A program made the position numbers and the translations under genes. A model generated the notes under the pieces. The model saw only the letters and a program-made list of their open reading frames with translations. It searched no databases and had not been told where the DNA came from. A stretch of DNA of 64,000 bases from assembly GCF_004009905.1 (NCBI RefSeq), contig NZ_ML136882.1, positions 1 to 64,000 of the forward strand. Reading direction: 5' to 3'. Positions 25,648 through 37,700 of this stretch are shown here, in pieces (within the stretch, counting starts at the first letter, position 1; each line of letters opens with the position of its first letter). Source of the DNA: Lactobacillus xujianguonis. Its GTDB lineage: Bacteria > Bacillota > Bacilli > Lactobacillales > Lactobacillaceae.

Positions 25648-27243
25648 ATGAAACAGAAAAAACTACATCAGATTGGGCTTTTTTCTGCCGTAATGTTGGC
25701 CTTGAATTCGCTGATTGGTTCAGGCTGGTTATTTGGCTCCGGCTCAGCTGCTAAAATTGCTGGTCCAGCAGCCATTATTTCATGGATCATTGGGGCGGTA
25801 ATTATTATTGTCATTGCGCTTAATTATATTGAACTAGGAACCATGTTCCCTGAAAGTGGTGGGATGAGCCGCTATGCGCAATATAGTCATGGCCCCTTAC
25901 TCGGCTTTATTGCAGCTTGGGCAAATTGGATTTCGTTAATTACTTTAGTGCCGATGGAAGCTGTAGCAGCTGTACAATATATGTCTTCTTGGCCCTGGAA
26001 GTGGGCAAATTGGACAAAGAATTTAATGCATGACGGAAATATCACTAATCAAGGTTTACTTACCGTCTTTATCTTTATGCTAATTTTCACGCTGATCAAT
26101 TATTGGTCGGTCAAACTGATGACGCACTTTACGAACCTGATCTCCGTTTTTAAAATTTTATTGCCAACTTTAACGATCATTACTTTGATCTGTAGTGGTT
26201 TTCATGTTAAAAATTTTGGCAGTAACTTACATGAATTCATGCCTTACGGTACGCGATCAATTTTTGAAGCAACTTCAATTTCCGGGATCATCATGTCCTA
26301 TGATGCTTTCCAAACAATTATTAACATGGGTGGGGAACTGAAGAATCCGCGTAAGAATATTGTTCGTGGCGTGTTAATTTCGATGCTTATTACCGCAGCA
26401 ATTTATATTTTATTGCAAGTAACCTTCATCGGGGCCATTGAACCAAGTCAACTGGCTAAAGTAGGCTGGCGCGGAATTGACTTTAACTCACCATTTGCAG
26501 ATATTGCTATTATTTTAGGCATTAATTGGTTAGTAATTTTGCTTTATCTGGATGCCTTTGTCTCTCCATTTGGAACCGGTGTAGCTTTTGTGGCGACTGC
26601 TTCACGGGCCTTAGCAGCGATGACGCATACTAAGCGCTTACCGCAGTGGCTTGGTCGATTAAATCAAAAGTACTTGATTCCGCGTTTTGCGATGGTGGTG
26701 GACTTTTTCTTAGCAGTCATCTTAGTTAGTGTCTTCCGCAATTGGAACTTACTGGCAACGGTCATTGCAGCTGCGACTTTAATTGCTTATTTGACTGGCC
26801 CAGTGACCGTTATTGCTTTAAGAAAAACTAATCCTAAACTTAAGCGGCCTTTTGGTCCAGGCTATATGAAAGTTTTAGCGCCAGTGTCTTTTGTGTTAAC
26901 CAGTCTAGCAATTTACTGGTCGATGTGGCCAACGACGGTGCAAGTGATTTTAGTTATTGCTTTAGGCTTACCTGTTTATCTTTATTATGAAATTAAGTAT
27001 CAAAATTCCAATTTAAAAGAGCAACTGCAGCATGCTTGGTGGCTGATTATTTATCTGGTCTTTATGACAGTTATTTCTTATTGCGGCAGCCGCGGCTTTG
27101 GCGGACAAGATTGGCTCAAATACCCTTGGGATTTCGTGGTAATTACGATTTGTTCCTTGCTTTTTTTCTACTGGGGAATTAAATCTAGCTTAAAAGAGGT
27201 CGATCCCTATGCGGCCAAGGTGAATAGTCGAGTAAGTGATTAA
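25648..27243 (+). CDS. APC family amino acid permease
   Basis: 531 residues with about 12-14 membrane helices. The N-terminal NSLIGSGWLFGSG is the substrate-binding unwound helix 1 of the APC superfamily, followed by GGMSRYAQYSHG and the conserved FEATSISGIIMSYDAFQ region. Closest in feel to aspartate/glutamate or broad amino acid:proton symporters of lactobacilli, but the substrate cannot be told. AAGGAATGAGAAGAAAAG before the ATG is the likely ribosome-binding region. Confidence 0.82.
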   Translation: MKQKKLHQIGLFSAVMLALNSLIGSGWLFGSGSAAKIAGPAAIISWIIGAVIIIVIALNYIELGTMFPESGGMSRYAQYSHGPLLGFIAAWANWISLITLVPMEAVAAVQYMSSWPWKWANWTKNLMHDGNITNQGLLTVFIFMLIFTLINYWSVKLMTHFTNLISVFKILLPTLTIITLICSGFHVKNFGSNLHEFMPYGTRSIFEATSISGIIMSYDAFQTIINMGGELKNPRKNIVRGVLISMLITAAIYILLQVTFIGAIEPSQLAKVGWRGIDFNSPFADIAIILGINWLVILLYLDAFVSPFGTGVAFVATASRALAAMTHTKRLPQWLGRLNQKYLIPRFAMVVDFFLAVILVSVFRNWNLLATVIAAATLIAYLTGPVTVIALRKTNPKLKRPFGPGYMKVLAPVSFVLTSLAIYWSMWPTTVQVILVIALGLPVYLYYEIKYQNSNLKEQLQHAWWLIIYLVFMTVISYCGSRGFGGQDWLKYPWDFVVITICSLLFFYWGIKSSLKEVDPYAAKVNSRVSD

Positions 27244-27250
27244 AAACAAC

Positions 27251-27279
27251 TTGAAAAATTCCCTTGAAGATGGTATTCT
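27251..27279 (+). promoter_or_regulatory. rpmE2 promoter
   Basis: A -35 TTGAAA (27251-27256) and a -10 TATTCT (27274-27279) are spaced by 17 bp, 63 bp before the ATG. Confidence 0.6.
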
Positions 27280-27342
27280 AATTAACGTTAATCGATTAAT
27301 CTATGATCTGAAAGATGATCATGGCAAAAGGAGAAATAGATT

Positions 27343-27588
27343 ATGAAACAAGGTATTCATCCAGACTATCAAAAAGTTGTATTCATGGACTCAGCAACTG
27401 GTGCTAAGTTCTTGGCAGGTTCAACTATGAAGTCAAACGAAACTGTAGATTACGAAGGTAACACTTACCCATTAATCCGTGTTGAAGTTACTTCAGATTC
27501 TCACCCATTCTACACTGGCAAGCAAAAGTTTGCTCAAGCAGATGGTCGAATCGAAAAGTTCAACAAGAAGTACGGCTTGAACAAGTAA
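27343..27588 (+). CDS. rpmE2: Ribosomal protein bL31, type B
   Basis: 81 residues. The pattern [20 protein letters not shown] and [21 protein letters not shown] is that of bL31. The zinc-binding cysteines of the type A form are missing, making it the zinc-independent type B. Codon use is that of a highly expressed gene. AAAGGAGAA ribosome site; its own terminator. Confidence 0.95.
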   Translation: MKQGIHPDYQKVVFMDSATGAKFLAGSTMKSNETVDYEGNTYPLIRVEVTSDSHPFYTGKQKFAQADGRIEKFNKKYGLNK

Positions 27589-27605
27589 TACCAACGAATC
27601 TAGTG

Positions 27606-27636
27606 GAAGCAGTCCCATTGGGGCTGCTTCTTTTTG
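27606..27636 (+). terminator. Terminator of rpmE2
   Basis: GAAGCAGTCCC / GGGGCTGCTTC stem followed by a T run. Confidence 0.88.
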
Positions 27637-27646
27637 TATTGATCCA

Positions 27647-27675
27647 TTGGCAGATGAAGACAAAGAACGTATAAT
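27647..27675 (+). promoter_or_regulatory. murF promoter
   Basis: A -35 TTGGCA (27647-27652) and a -10 TATAAT (27670-27675) are spaced by 17 bp, 39 bp before the start codon. Confidence 0.7.
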
Positions 27676-27714
27676 GGTTGCTGGATAAATTTTGTTTATG
27701 GGAGCAAAGAATAA

Positions 27715-29082
27715 ATGAAAATGCAATTGGCTGAAATTGCTAAAGCTTTAGATACTACATGTGAAGGCAATGACAAGATTGAAATTACATCGGTAGCTTT
27801 TGATTCACGTAAGATCACTAGTGGTGGGCTATTTGTACCACTTGCTGGTGAACGTGACGGACATGATTTTATTGCAAGTGCAGTAAATAATGGTGCTTCA
27901 GCTACTTTATGGCAAAAGGGCCACCCTAATAAGCCAGATGATATCGCAGTTTTAGAAGTTGAGGATCCCTTAACTGCAATGCAAACTTTAGCGCACTATT
28001 ACTTGCGCAAGGTTAATCCAACCGTAGTGGGCATTACCGGTTCTAACGGTAAGACTACAACCAAGGACATGGTAGCGGCAGTTTTATCTAAACGATTCAA
28101 TGTTCATAAGACGCAAGCTAATTTCAATAACGAAATTGGAGTGCCAATGACCATTTTGGAAATGAAACCTAATACTGAAATCTTGGTTTTAGAAATGGGT
28201 ATGGATCGTCCAGGACAACTTCATCATTTAAGTGAATTAACTCATCCCGACGTTGCTGTGATTACGATGATCGGTGAAGCTCACATTGAATTCTTTGGCA
28301 CGCGCGATAAGATTGCTGATGCCAAGATGGAAATTACCGACTTCTTGCGCGAAGATGGAGAATTCATTTATAACGGGGATGAACCATTACTTGCCGAAAG
28401 AGCTAAGAAGATTGAGCAAGCTAAGGCGACTTTTGGTTTTAAAGATAATGATACGGTTTATGCTACTGCCTTTAGAAGTTATAAACATCATGCTACTTTT
28501 ACGGTTAATAATTCAGAGCAAACTTTCGCCATTCCAATGATCGGTAAACACAATGTTTCTAACGCCATGGCCGCTTTAAGTGTGGGTCGTCATTTTGGTG
28601 AAAGTGATGAAGAAATTGCTGTTTCTTTGGCTAACTTTACCCCAACTGCTAACCGGATGGAATGGGAAAAAGGTGATGTGGGCGAAGACATCATGAGTGA
28701 TGTGTATAACTCTAACCCAACGGCTGTACGGGCAGTTCTGACTAGTTTTGGTCAAATTGAAATGCCAAATGGTGGTCGCCGAATTGCAGTTCTTGGCGAT
28801 ATGCTGGAATTGGGCAAGAAGTCAGCTGAACTTCACCGCGGCTTAGCCGATACCTTAGCCCCACAAGTAATTAATGAAGTTTACTTGTTTGGTAGTGAAA
28901 TGAAGAACTTGTACAATTCCTTAGAAGACAAGTATGATCAAGCACATTTGCATTATTATGATCAAGATCATATGCAACACATGATTGATGACTTGAAGAA
29001 TGATATTAAGCCAGATGATATTGTGGTCTTAAAGGGTTCACACGGGATGCATCTGGAAAAAGTCGTCGATCGACTTAGATAA
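27715..29082 (+). CDS. murF: UDP-N-acetylmuramoyl-tripeptide--D-alanyl-D-alanine ligase
   Basis: 455 residues. MurF adds D-Ala-D-Ala to the UDP-MurNAc tripeptide in the last cytoplasmic step of peptidoglycan precursor synthesis. The Mur-ligase P-loop is GITGSNGKTTTKD (near 107-119), with the catalytic NNEIGVP and the NSNPTAVRA C-terminal domain. cshA follows after 16 bp, the usual neighbour in lactobacilli. Alr further downstream supplies D-alanine for the same pathway. Confidence 0.93.
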   Translation: MKMQLAEIAKALDTTCEGNDKIEITSVAFDSRKITSGGLFVPLAGERDGHDFIASAVNNGASATLWQKGHPNKPDDIAVLEVEDPLTAMQTLAHYYLRKVNPTVVGITGSNGKTTTKDMVAAVLSKRFNVHKTQANFNNEIGVPMTILEMKPNTEILVLEMGMDRPGQLHHLSELTHPDVAVITMIGEAHIEFFGTRDKIADAKMEITDFLREDGEFIYNGDEPLLAERAKKIEQAKATFGFKDNDTVYATAFRSYKHHATFTVNNSEQTFAIPMIGKHNVSNAMAALSVGRHFGESDEEIAVSLANFTPTANRMEWEKGDVGEDIMSDVYNSNPTAVRAVLTSFGQIEMPNGGRRIAVLGDMLELGKKSAELHRGLADTLAPQVINEVYLFGSEMKNLYNSLEDKYDQAHLHYYDQDHMQHMIDDLKNDIKPDDIVVLKGSHGMHLEKVVDRLR

Positions 29083-29098
29083 TAGGAGAAAAATTTTA

Positions 29099-30589
29099 GT
29101 GAAATTTACGGAATTAGGATTAAACGAAGCGTTACTGAAAGCAATCAAGAGATCAGGATTTGAAGAAGCAACTCCAATTCAAGCTGAAACAATCCCGCTT
29201 GCTTTAGCTGGTAAAGATGTAATTGGTCAAGCTCAAACTGGAACAGGTAAGACTGCTGCTTTTGGTTTACCTTTATTACAACAACTGGAAAAGCAGCACA
29301 ACTCGATTCAAGCGGTCGTGATTGAACCAACGCGAGAATTGGCTATTCAAACGCAAGAAGAGTTGTTCCGCTTGGGCAGAGAAGAAAAGGCCCATGTGCA
29401 AGTAGTGTACGGCGGAGCTGATATTGGCCGCCAGATTCGATCATTGAAGCATCATGTGCCTGCCATCTTGGTTGGTACCCCAGGACGTTTACTTGATCAC
29501 TTAAAACGTAAAACCATTAATCTTGATGAAGTGAAGACCGTTGTCCTTGATGAAGCAGACGAAATGCTTGATATGGGCTTTATTCAAGATATTGAAAGTA
29601 TTTTGAATTATGCTAAGAACCGCAAGCAAACCTTGCTCTTTAGTGCAACAATGCCCAAGCCAATTTTGCACATTGGTGAAAAGTTCATGAATGATCCAGA
29701 AATCGTGCGGATTAAGGCCAAGGAATTAACTGCTGACTTGATTGATCAATACTTTGTTCGAGCAAAAGAATCCGAGAAGTTTGACATTATGTGCCGTTTA
29801 ATTGACGTTCAAGGTCCAGATTTAGCCTTAGTCTTTGGGCGGACTAAGCGCCGGGTTGATGAATTGACTCATGGTTTACAAGCTCGCGGTTATAATGCTG
29901 CCGGTATTCATGGTGACTTGTCACAAGCACGCCGGATGGCAGTCTTGAAGCGGTTTAGAGCTGGTAAGTTAGATATCTTAGTTGCAACAGATGTGGCTGC
30001 GCGTGGGCTTGATATTTCTGGCGTAACTCATGTTTATAACTACGATATTCCGCAAGATCCTGACTCTTATGTCCACCGCATTGGCCGTACCGGTCGTGCC
30101 GGACAAAACGGAATTTCAGTTACTTTCGTTACGCCAAATGAAATTGGTTATATGCGGACCATTGAACAATTGACTAAGAAAAAGATGAGTCCGCTTCGTC
30201 CACCAACAGATGACCAGGCTTTACGTGGTCAATTAAAGCAAGCGCGTGAACAAATTGAAGATTTGCTCAAGGGAGACTTAAGTAAATACGAAGATGACGC
30301 TAATGAATTGTTGGAGAATTACTCTGCCTTAGATTTAGTGTCTGCCTTTTTGAAGAATCTAGCTAAAGATTCAACTGCCATTAAGGTTAAGATTACTCCC
30401 GAAAAGCCATTACCATTCAAGGGCGATGGCCGTCGGCATCGTCGTGGTGGTAACCGGCGTCATTTTGACCATGGCAAGAAGAACTACCGTCATGGTGGCA
30501 AGCGCCGTGAAGGTGGCCGCAGAAATGACCGTGGTCATCGCGGCCGTGGAAATGGTCATGATTTCGTGATTAAGAATAAAAAAGATTAA
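29099..30589 (+). CDS. cshA: DEAD-box RNA helicase CshA
   Basis: 496 residues, start GTG with TAGGAGAAA upstream. All core motifs are present: Q motif (TPIQAETIPLAL), AQTGTGKT (near 45), PTRELA, TPGR, DEAD (near 151), SAT, and in the second domain ARGLDI and HRIGRTGRAG. The C-terminal tail after 440 is rich in Arg, Gly and His and should bind RNA. CshA works in ribosome biogenesis and mRNA decay. Sits between murF and acpS, the common Firmicutes order. Confidence 0.93.
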   Translation: MKFTELGLNEALLKAIKRSGFEEATPIQAETIPLALAGKDVIGQAQTGTGKTAAFGLPLLQQLEKQHNSIQAVVIEPTRELAIQTQEELFRLGREEKAHVQVVYGGADIGRQIRSLKHHVPAILVGTPGRLLDHLKRKTINLDEVKTVVLDEADEMLDMGFIQDIESILNYAKNRKQTLLFSATMPKPILHIGEKFMNDPEIVRIKAKELTADLIDQYFVRAKESEKFDIMCRLIDVQGPDLALVFGRTKRRVDELTHGLQARGYNAAGIHGDLSQARRMAVLKRFRAGKLDILVATDVAARGLDISGVTHVYNYDIPQDPDSYVHRIGRTGRAGQNGISVTFVTPNEIGYMRTIEQLTKKKMSPLRPPTDDQALRGQLKQAREQIEDLLKGDLSKYEDDANELLENYSALDLVSAFLKNLAKDSTAIKVKITPEKPLPFKGDGRRHRRGGNRRHFDHGKKNYRHGGKRREGGRRNDRGHRGRGNGHDFVIKNKKD

Positions 30590-30607
30590 TTTTTTTCATT
30601 AATTAGT

Positions 30608-30636
30608 GAGTTGTAAATTTGCAGCTCCTTTTTTGT
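30608..30636 (+). terminator. Terminator of murF-cshA
   Basis: GAGTTGT / GCAGCTC imperfect stem followed by TTTTTT, about 20 bp after the cshA stop. Confidence 0.7.
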
Positions 30637-30667
30637 ACTATAATGTTTTCTTGTGTGAGATGAATCG

Positions 30668-31024
30668 ATGATCAAAGGAATTGGAATTGATAGTGTTGAA
30701 GTTGACCGGGTCAAAAAGATTGTAGACCGCGGGGATAGTTTTGCTAAAAAGGTTTTGACACCTAATGAATTTGCCCAGTATAAGAAGATGAAAGGGAAGC
30801 GGCAAGTTGAGTATTTAGGCGGTCGTTTTTCACTAAAAGAATCCTTTTCTAAAGCAATGGGAACCGGTCTTGGAAAGTATGTTGTTTTTCAAGATGTGGA
30901 AACCTTGTGGGATGAATTTGGTCATCCGGTAACAACTGCCAAAGTATATGATGGCAAGATATTTTCAAGCATCACACATGATAATCACGAAATTATTACC
31001 TTAGTAGTGTTGGAGGATAAATAA
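30668..31024 (+). CDS. acpS: Holo-[acyl-carrier-protein] synthase
   Basis: 118 residues. AcpS transfers the 4'-phosphopantetheine arm of CoA to acyl carrier protein. The [12 protein letters not shown] motif with the magnesium Asp (residue 8) and the [14 protein letters not shown] motif with the catalytic Glu are both present. Its stop overlaps the alr start (TAATGA type overlap), so the two are coupled; acpS-alr is a conserved pair in Firmicutes. Confidence 0.95.
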   Translation: MIKGIGIDSVEVDRVKKIVDRGDSFAKKVLTPNEFAQYKKMKGKRQVEYLGGRFSLKESFSKAMGTGLGKYVVFQDVETLWDEFGHPVTTAKVYDGKIFSSITHDNHEIITLVVLEDK

Positions 31025-32154
31025 TGATTGCAGGTATTCACCGCCCAGCTGTAGTCCGGGTTAATTTGGGTGCAATTAAAGCAAATATTAGTAATGAAAA
31101 AAAGCATTTGCTGCCAGGACAAAAATTGTTTGCTGTGGTCAAAGCTAATGCTTATGGCCATGGAGCAGTAGCAGTGGCTAAAGCCGCAGAAGAAGTTGGA
31201 GTTGACGGCTTCTGTGTTGCTATTTTAGATGAAGCTTTAGAATTAAGGCAAGCTGACGTAGTAAAACCAATTTTGGTCTTAGGGGTAGTTTCACCTGAGT
31301 ATGCTCCATTAGCCGCAGTCAACGACATTTCTTTGACTGTACCTAATTTAGACTGGCTTAAAGAAGCAGAAAAGTTTTTAGAAAAAGAAAACTTACAATT
31401 AAAGATTCACTTAGGGATTGATTCAGGCATGGGACGGATTGGCTTCAATGAAGATGAGGAATTCATTGCTGCTAATCACTTCTTAGAAAACGATTCTCAT
31501 TTCTTCGTGGAAGGGATGTTTGCGCACTTTGCTTCTGCCGACAGTAGTGATGATACTTACTTCAAGCACCAAGTAGCTAAGTTCAAGCACATGGAGAGTT
31601 TATTAACTGTTAAACCTAAGTGGATTCATGTGGATAACACCGCTGCAAGCATTTTTAATAAAGATATCCACAGCGACATTGTTCGTTTTGGGATCGGTAT
31701 TTACGGTTTGAATCCATCTTCTAATCCCAATAGTCCTGATTTAAAATCAGGAATTCTACTCAAGCCAGCCTTGTCTTTTGTCAGTGAATTAACCCATGTA
31801 AAGACAATTCATCTCGGCGATGGAGTTGGTTATGGTTCGACCTTTGTAGCGGATGAAGATACTATTATCGGGACGGTGCCAGTTGGCTACGCCGATGGCT
31901 GGATTAGAAAGTTCCAAGGCTTCAAGGTTAAAGTGGGCGATGAATATTGCCCAATCGTTGGTCGGGTCTGCATGGATCAATTTATGGTGAAGATGCCTAA
32001 AAAGATGCCAGTAGGCACGAAAGTAGTGTTAATTTCTGATGATCCTGTTGCTCCAAATAACATTAAAGCTGCAGCTGATTATGTGGATACCATTCACTAC
32101 GAAGTTGCTTGTTTATTAAGTGATCGCTTGCCAAGAGAATATTATGAAGAATAA
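31024..32154 (+). CDS. alr: Alanine racemase
   Basis: 376 residues. Alr makes D-alanine for peptidoglycan and teichoic acids. The PLP lysine is K40 in [10 protein letters not shown]. The second catalytic residue is the Tyr in VGYGSTF (near 272), and MGRIGF and the CMDQFMV motif are also present. A strong terminator follows immediately. Confidence 0.95.
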   Translation: MIAGIHRPAVVRVNLGAIKANISNEKKHLLPGQKLFAVVKANAYGHGAVAVAKAAEEVGVDGFCVAILDEALELRQADVVKPILVLGVVSPEYAPLAAVNDISLTVPNLDWLKEAEKFLEKENLQLKIHLGIDSGMGRIGFNEDEEFIAANHFLENDSHFFVEGMFAHFASADSSDDTYFKHQVAKFKHMESLLTVKPKWIHVDNTAASIFNKDIHSDIVRFGIGIYGLNPSSNPNSPDLKSGILLKPALSFVSELTHVKTIHLGDGVGYGSTFVADEDTIIGTVPVGYADGWIRKFQGFKVKVGDEYCPIVGRVCMDQFMVKMPKKMPVGTKVVLISDDPVAPNNIKAAADYVDTIHYEVACLLSDRLPREYYEE

Positions 32155-32193
32155 AAAGTCTGGGGAAAAATGATTTTTCCCCAGACTTTTTTG
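32153..32193. terminator. Bidirectional terminator between alr and cbpA
   Basis: AAAGTCTGGGGAAAAA / TTTTTCCCCAGACTTT is a perfect 16-bp stem with a 3-nt loop and T runs both ways. Confidence 0.92.
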
Positions 32194-32232
32194 TACATTC
32201 TATTCTAGAATTAGTGTTTCTGACCACTTTTG

Positions 32233-32937
32233 TTATTCTTGTGGATCGTTAATGAAGACACCAGGATTTTCATCACTCATGATTGTAATTCCGGCTTGTA
32301 AGTCTTCAATTTCAGCTACAACGTAGCCTTTTCTTTGCAACTTATCCACAACTGTTTTCATGGTTGTGTCGGATACACCGGCAGGCAAGGTGAACAAAGT
32401 TCTTCTAACAAAGTCACCACCTAGTTCACCAGCAGCGGCATCCAAAGTCATGACACTAGCCATATTGGTGTATTTAGAAATAATCTTAGACATTTTAACT
32501 AAGTTACCACGACCGTTATCAGATAAAACCGTTAAAACGTAGGAACCATTCTTAATGTTCCAAGCATCAGATAACATTCTTAATAAGCTAGCGTGAGTTA
32601 AAATTCCGTAGAACTTATTATCTTCATCAAGGACAGAAATGTAAGGTAAGTCCTTAATGTTGAAGAAGACTTTGAAAAATGGTGAGTTAACCTTAATGGT
32701 CTTAGTCGCATTCTTCAATAAGTAAGTTACAGGAAGACTCATATCACCGCCTTGGGATTTATGACGGTAAATGTGCATCTTATAAATGTTTCCCCGGAAA
32801 ATTGTGCCAGTATCATCAAGAATTGGCACACATCTAAAACCTGAGTCTTCAAGGATCTTCAAAGCTTCTTCCAAAGTTGCTTTTTCATTCACTGTTGTCA
32901 GGTAATCTTTTTTAAGAACTAAAGATTTGATCAGCAT
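32233..32937 (-). CDS. cbpA: CBS-pair protein, CbpA-like cyclic-di-AMP binding protein
   Basis: 234 residues. Two CBS domains (about 1-55 and 80-135: TTVNEKATLEEALKILEDSGFRCVPILD and VFFNIKDLPYISVLDEDNKFYGILT) are followed by a C-terminal ACT-like region (about 145-220). This matches the CBS-ACT proteins known as c-di-AMP binding protein CbpA in Listeria and relatives. Ligand binding is inferred from the family. Stands alone on the minus strand. Confidence 0.75.
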   Translation of the reverse strand: MLIKSLVLKKDYLTTVNEKATLEEALKILEDSGFRCVPILDDTGTIFRGNIYKMHIYRHKSQGGDMSLPVTYLLKNATKTIKVNSPFFKVFFNIKDLPYISVLDEDNKFYGILTHASLLRMLSDAWNIKNGSYVLTVLSDNGRGNLVKMSKIISKYTNMASVMTLDAAAGELGGDFVRRTLFTLPAGVSDTTMKTVVDKLQRKGYVVAEIEDLQAGITIMSDENPGVFINDPQE

Positions 32938-33052
32938 CGGCCTGCCTCCATATACGAAAATATTGTCATAATTATAGCATAAATATTGCCTAAATTAAAT
33001 CTTAATTAAACTGTAATGAATACTCTCTTTATTTTAGCAATAGTTGAGCCAA

Positions 33053-33089
33053 TAAAAAAGCACCTTCTGTAAAGAAGATGCTTTTTTAT
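33053..33089 (-). terminator. Terminator of ldh
   Basis: AAAAAAGCATCTTCTTTA / AGAAGGTGCTTTTTT (minus-strand reading) is a long stem with a T run, 12 bp past the ldh stop. Confidence 0.88.
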
Positions 33090-33101
33090 TAAAATTCAGG
33101 A

Positions 33102-34748
<1,647 letters not shown>

Positions 34749-34749
34749 A

Positions 34750-37700
34750 ATGCAATTAACAGAAATTATTGGACAAGATCAAGACTTAAATAATTTTTTT
34801 GCGCAAAGCAAAAAAGTCAAAAACTCACTCATCACTGGCGCTAATGCCGGTGCTTTTAGTCTGCTATTAAAGCAATTAGTTCTGCAGACTAAAGTGCCTG
34901 TCATTTTAGTGGCTGAAAATGAACATAAGGCGCAGAACTTATACGGGGAATTGAGCAGTATTCTTCCTGATGATGTCGTGCAAATTTTTTCAGTGGATGG
35001 GACAATTGCTACGCAAACCATGGTAGCTTCACCAGATGAGTTGAGCAACCGTATCCAGGCTTTGAACTTATTGTTGACAGGTAAACCAGGGATTGTGGTT
35101 ACCACTCCGCAAGGGCTGCAATATAAGCTCTCTCAGCCAGAAGCTTTTGCTCAAGCTAAGTATGAATTTGCACCAGGAAAGGAATATGAATTAACTAAGT
35201 TAAATTCCTGGCTGGTCAAAGCTGGTTATCGCAAAGAGGCCTTGGTAGCGCGACCAGGTGAATTTGCCATTAGAGGGGATATTGTCGATATTTATCCCTT
35301 AGATGCCGAAAATCCCATTCGGATGGAATTCTTTGGTGATGAAATTGACACCATCAAGGAATTTGACCTAACCACACAGCGCAGTCAACGAGAAATCGAA
35401 CAGGTGACAATTTCTTTAGCTTTAGATCGCGTCTTTTCAACTGAAGAAATTGCGGCTGCTGCTCAAGAGATTGCTAAGGACATGCAAGACGCACCAACTG
35501 CAGATAAGGATGTTAAAGACCATTTTACTCAGGTCTTAGACGAACTAAATGCTGGCGGTCTACCACAGAACTACGCCTTTTTAGTGGACTATTTAATCAA
35601 GAACCCTAGCAGTTTGCTAGATTATTTACCAAAAAATGGGTTACTGTTCTTAAATGATTTACCCCTTATTAAGCAGTCTGTAACAGACGTTGATGAACAA
35701 AACGCGGCCTTTATTGCCGACGAGTTAAAGACCGGGGCGATGCTGCCAGAGCAGAAGTTACGTTTCGACTTTGCGCAAGTGATGAAAAAAGACCAACATC
35801 ATCGCATCTACTTTTCACTGTTTCAACGCAGTATGGGCCGAATTCTCTTGGGCCAAATTTTGAATTGGCAAACGCGTGAACCAGAACAGTTCTTTAGTCA
35901 GATGCCCTTGATTAAGTCGAAAATTGAATCAGCCCAAAAAGCTGGGCAAACCGTCATTTTACAAGCTGATAATGAAAAAAGAGCTAAACAGATGGCTCAA
36001 ACTTTGGCAGATTTTGATCTAGAAGTGCCAGTAGTTGAGCCAGATAATTTGCTAGAAAAACGGACACAGATTGTAGTCGGCGGCTATGTGACCGGCTTCA
36101 CTTTACCAAGTGTTAACTTAGTTTATTTAACTGAGCGAGAATTGTTTAATAAACGTCCACAGCGCAAAAAGCGAATTAAAACTTTAGAAAATGCCCAGCG
36201 CTTGCGGAATTATACTGGGTTAAAACCTGGCGATTATGTAGTGCATGTTAATCACGGGATTGGTCGTTTTGAAGGAATCAAGACCCTTGAAAATAACGGT
36301 AAAAAGCGTGACTATATCACTATTACCTACCAGCATGGTGATCAATTATTCGTTCCTGCTGATCAATTAGGACTGGTCCAAAAATATGTAGCTTCAGAAG
36401 GTAAACGGCCCCATATTAATAAATTAGGCGGTTCTGAATGGGCTAAAACTAAACGCAAGGTCCAATCAAAGGTTGAAGATATTGCCGATGATTTAATTGA
36501 ACTTTACGCTAAGCGTGAATCTGAAAAAGGTTTTGCCTTTTCTCCAGACGATGATTTGCAGCGGCAATTTGAAGATGCTTTTCCTTATCCAGAAACCGCC
36601 GACCAATTGCGGTCGATTAAGGAAATTAAAGCTGATATGGAAACGCCGAAGCCGATGGATCGTTTGCTTGTCGGGGATGTTGGCTTTGGTAAAACGGAAG
36701 TGGCTTTGCGAGCCGCTTTTAAGGCGATTCAAGATAATAAGCAAGTTGCTTTCTTGGTACCAACAACGATTTTGGCCCAGCAACACTATGAGACAATCCA
36801 AGATCGATTTAAGGACTTTCCGGTTAACACTGCGATGTTGTCACGTTTTCAAACACCAGCCGAAGCCAAGGAAATTATCGCTGGTTTAAAAGAAGGGAAG
36901 ATTGATTTAGTCGTCGGAACCCACCGAATTTTATCTGATGATGTCCAGTTTAAAGATCTCGGCTTATTAATCGTCGATGAAGAACAGCGTTTTGGCGTTG
37001 AACATAAGGAAAAGCTCAAGCAATTAAAGGCCAATATTGATGTTTTAACTTTGACAGCCACGCCAATTCCGCGGACTTTACACATGTCGATGGTTGGGGT
37101 CAGAGATTTATCAGTGATGGAGACACCGCCGCAAAACCGTTATCCAATTCAAACTTATGTCATGGAACAAATTCCAAGTGTAATTAAAGATGCATGTTTA
37201 CGGGAAATGCAACGTGATGGGCAAGTCTTTTATTTACATAATCGCATCGGTGATATTGATGAGGTGGTTGAACGGCTGCAAAAATTGTTACCGGATGCCC
37301 GAATTGCCAGTGCTCATGGCCGGATGAGCCAGAATCAACTGGAAGATATTTTATACCGCTTCTTGAACCGTGAATTTGATATTTTGGTAACAACGACCAT
37401 TATTGAAACTGGGATTGACATGCCTAACGTCAATACGATGATTATTGAAGATGCCGATCATTACGGCTTAAGCCAGCTTTATCAATTGCGGGGCCGGATC
37501 GGTCGTAGTGCGCGTTTAGCATATGCTTACTTCTTATATCAGCCGAATAAAGTCTTAACTGAAGTTGGAGAAAAACGGTTAGATGCAATTCGTGACTTTA
37601 CAGAGCTGGGTTCAGGTTTTAAAATTGCAATGCGCGACTTATCGATTCGCGGTGCCGGTAATATGCTCGGGGCGCAGCAACACGGCTTTATTGACAGTGT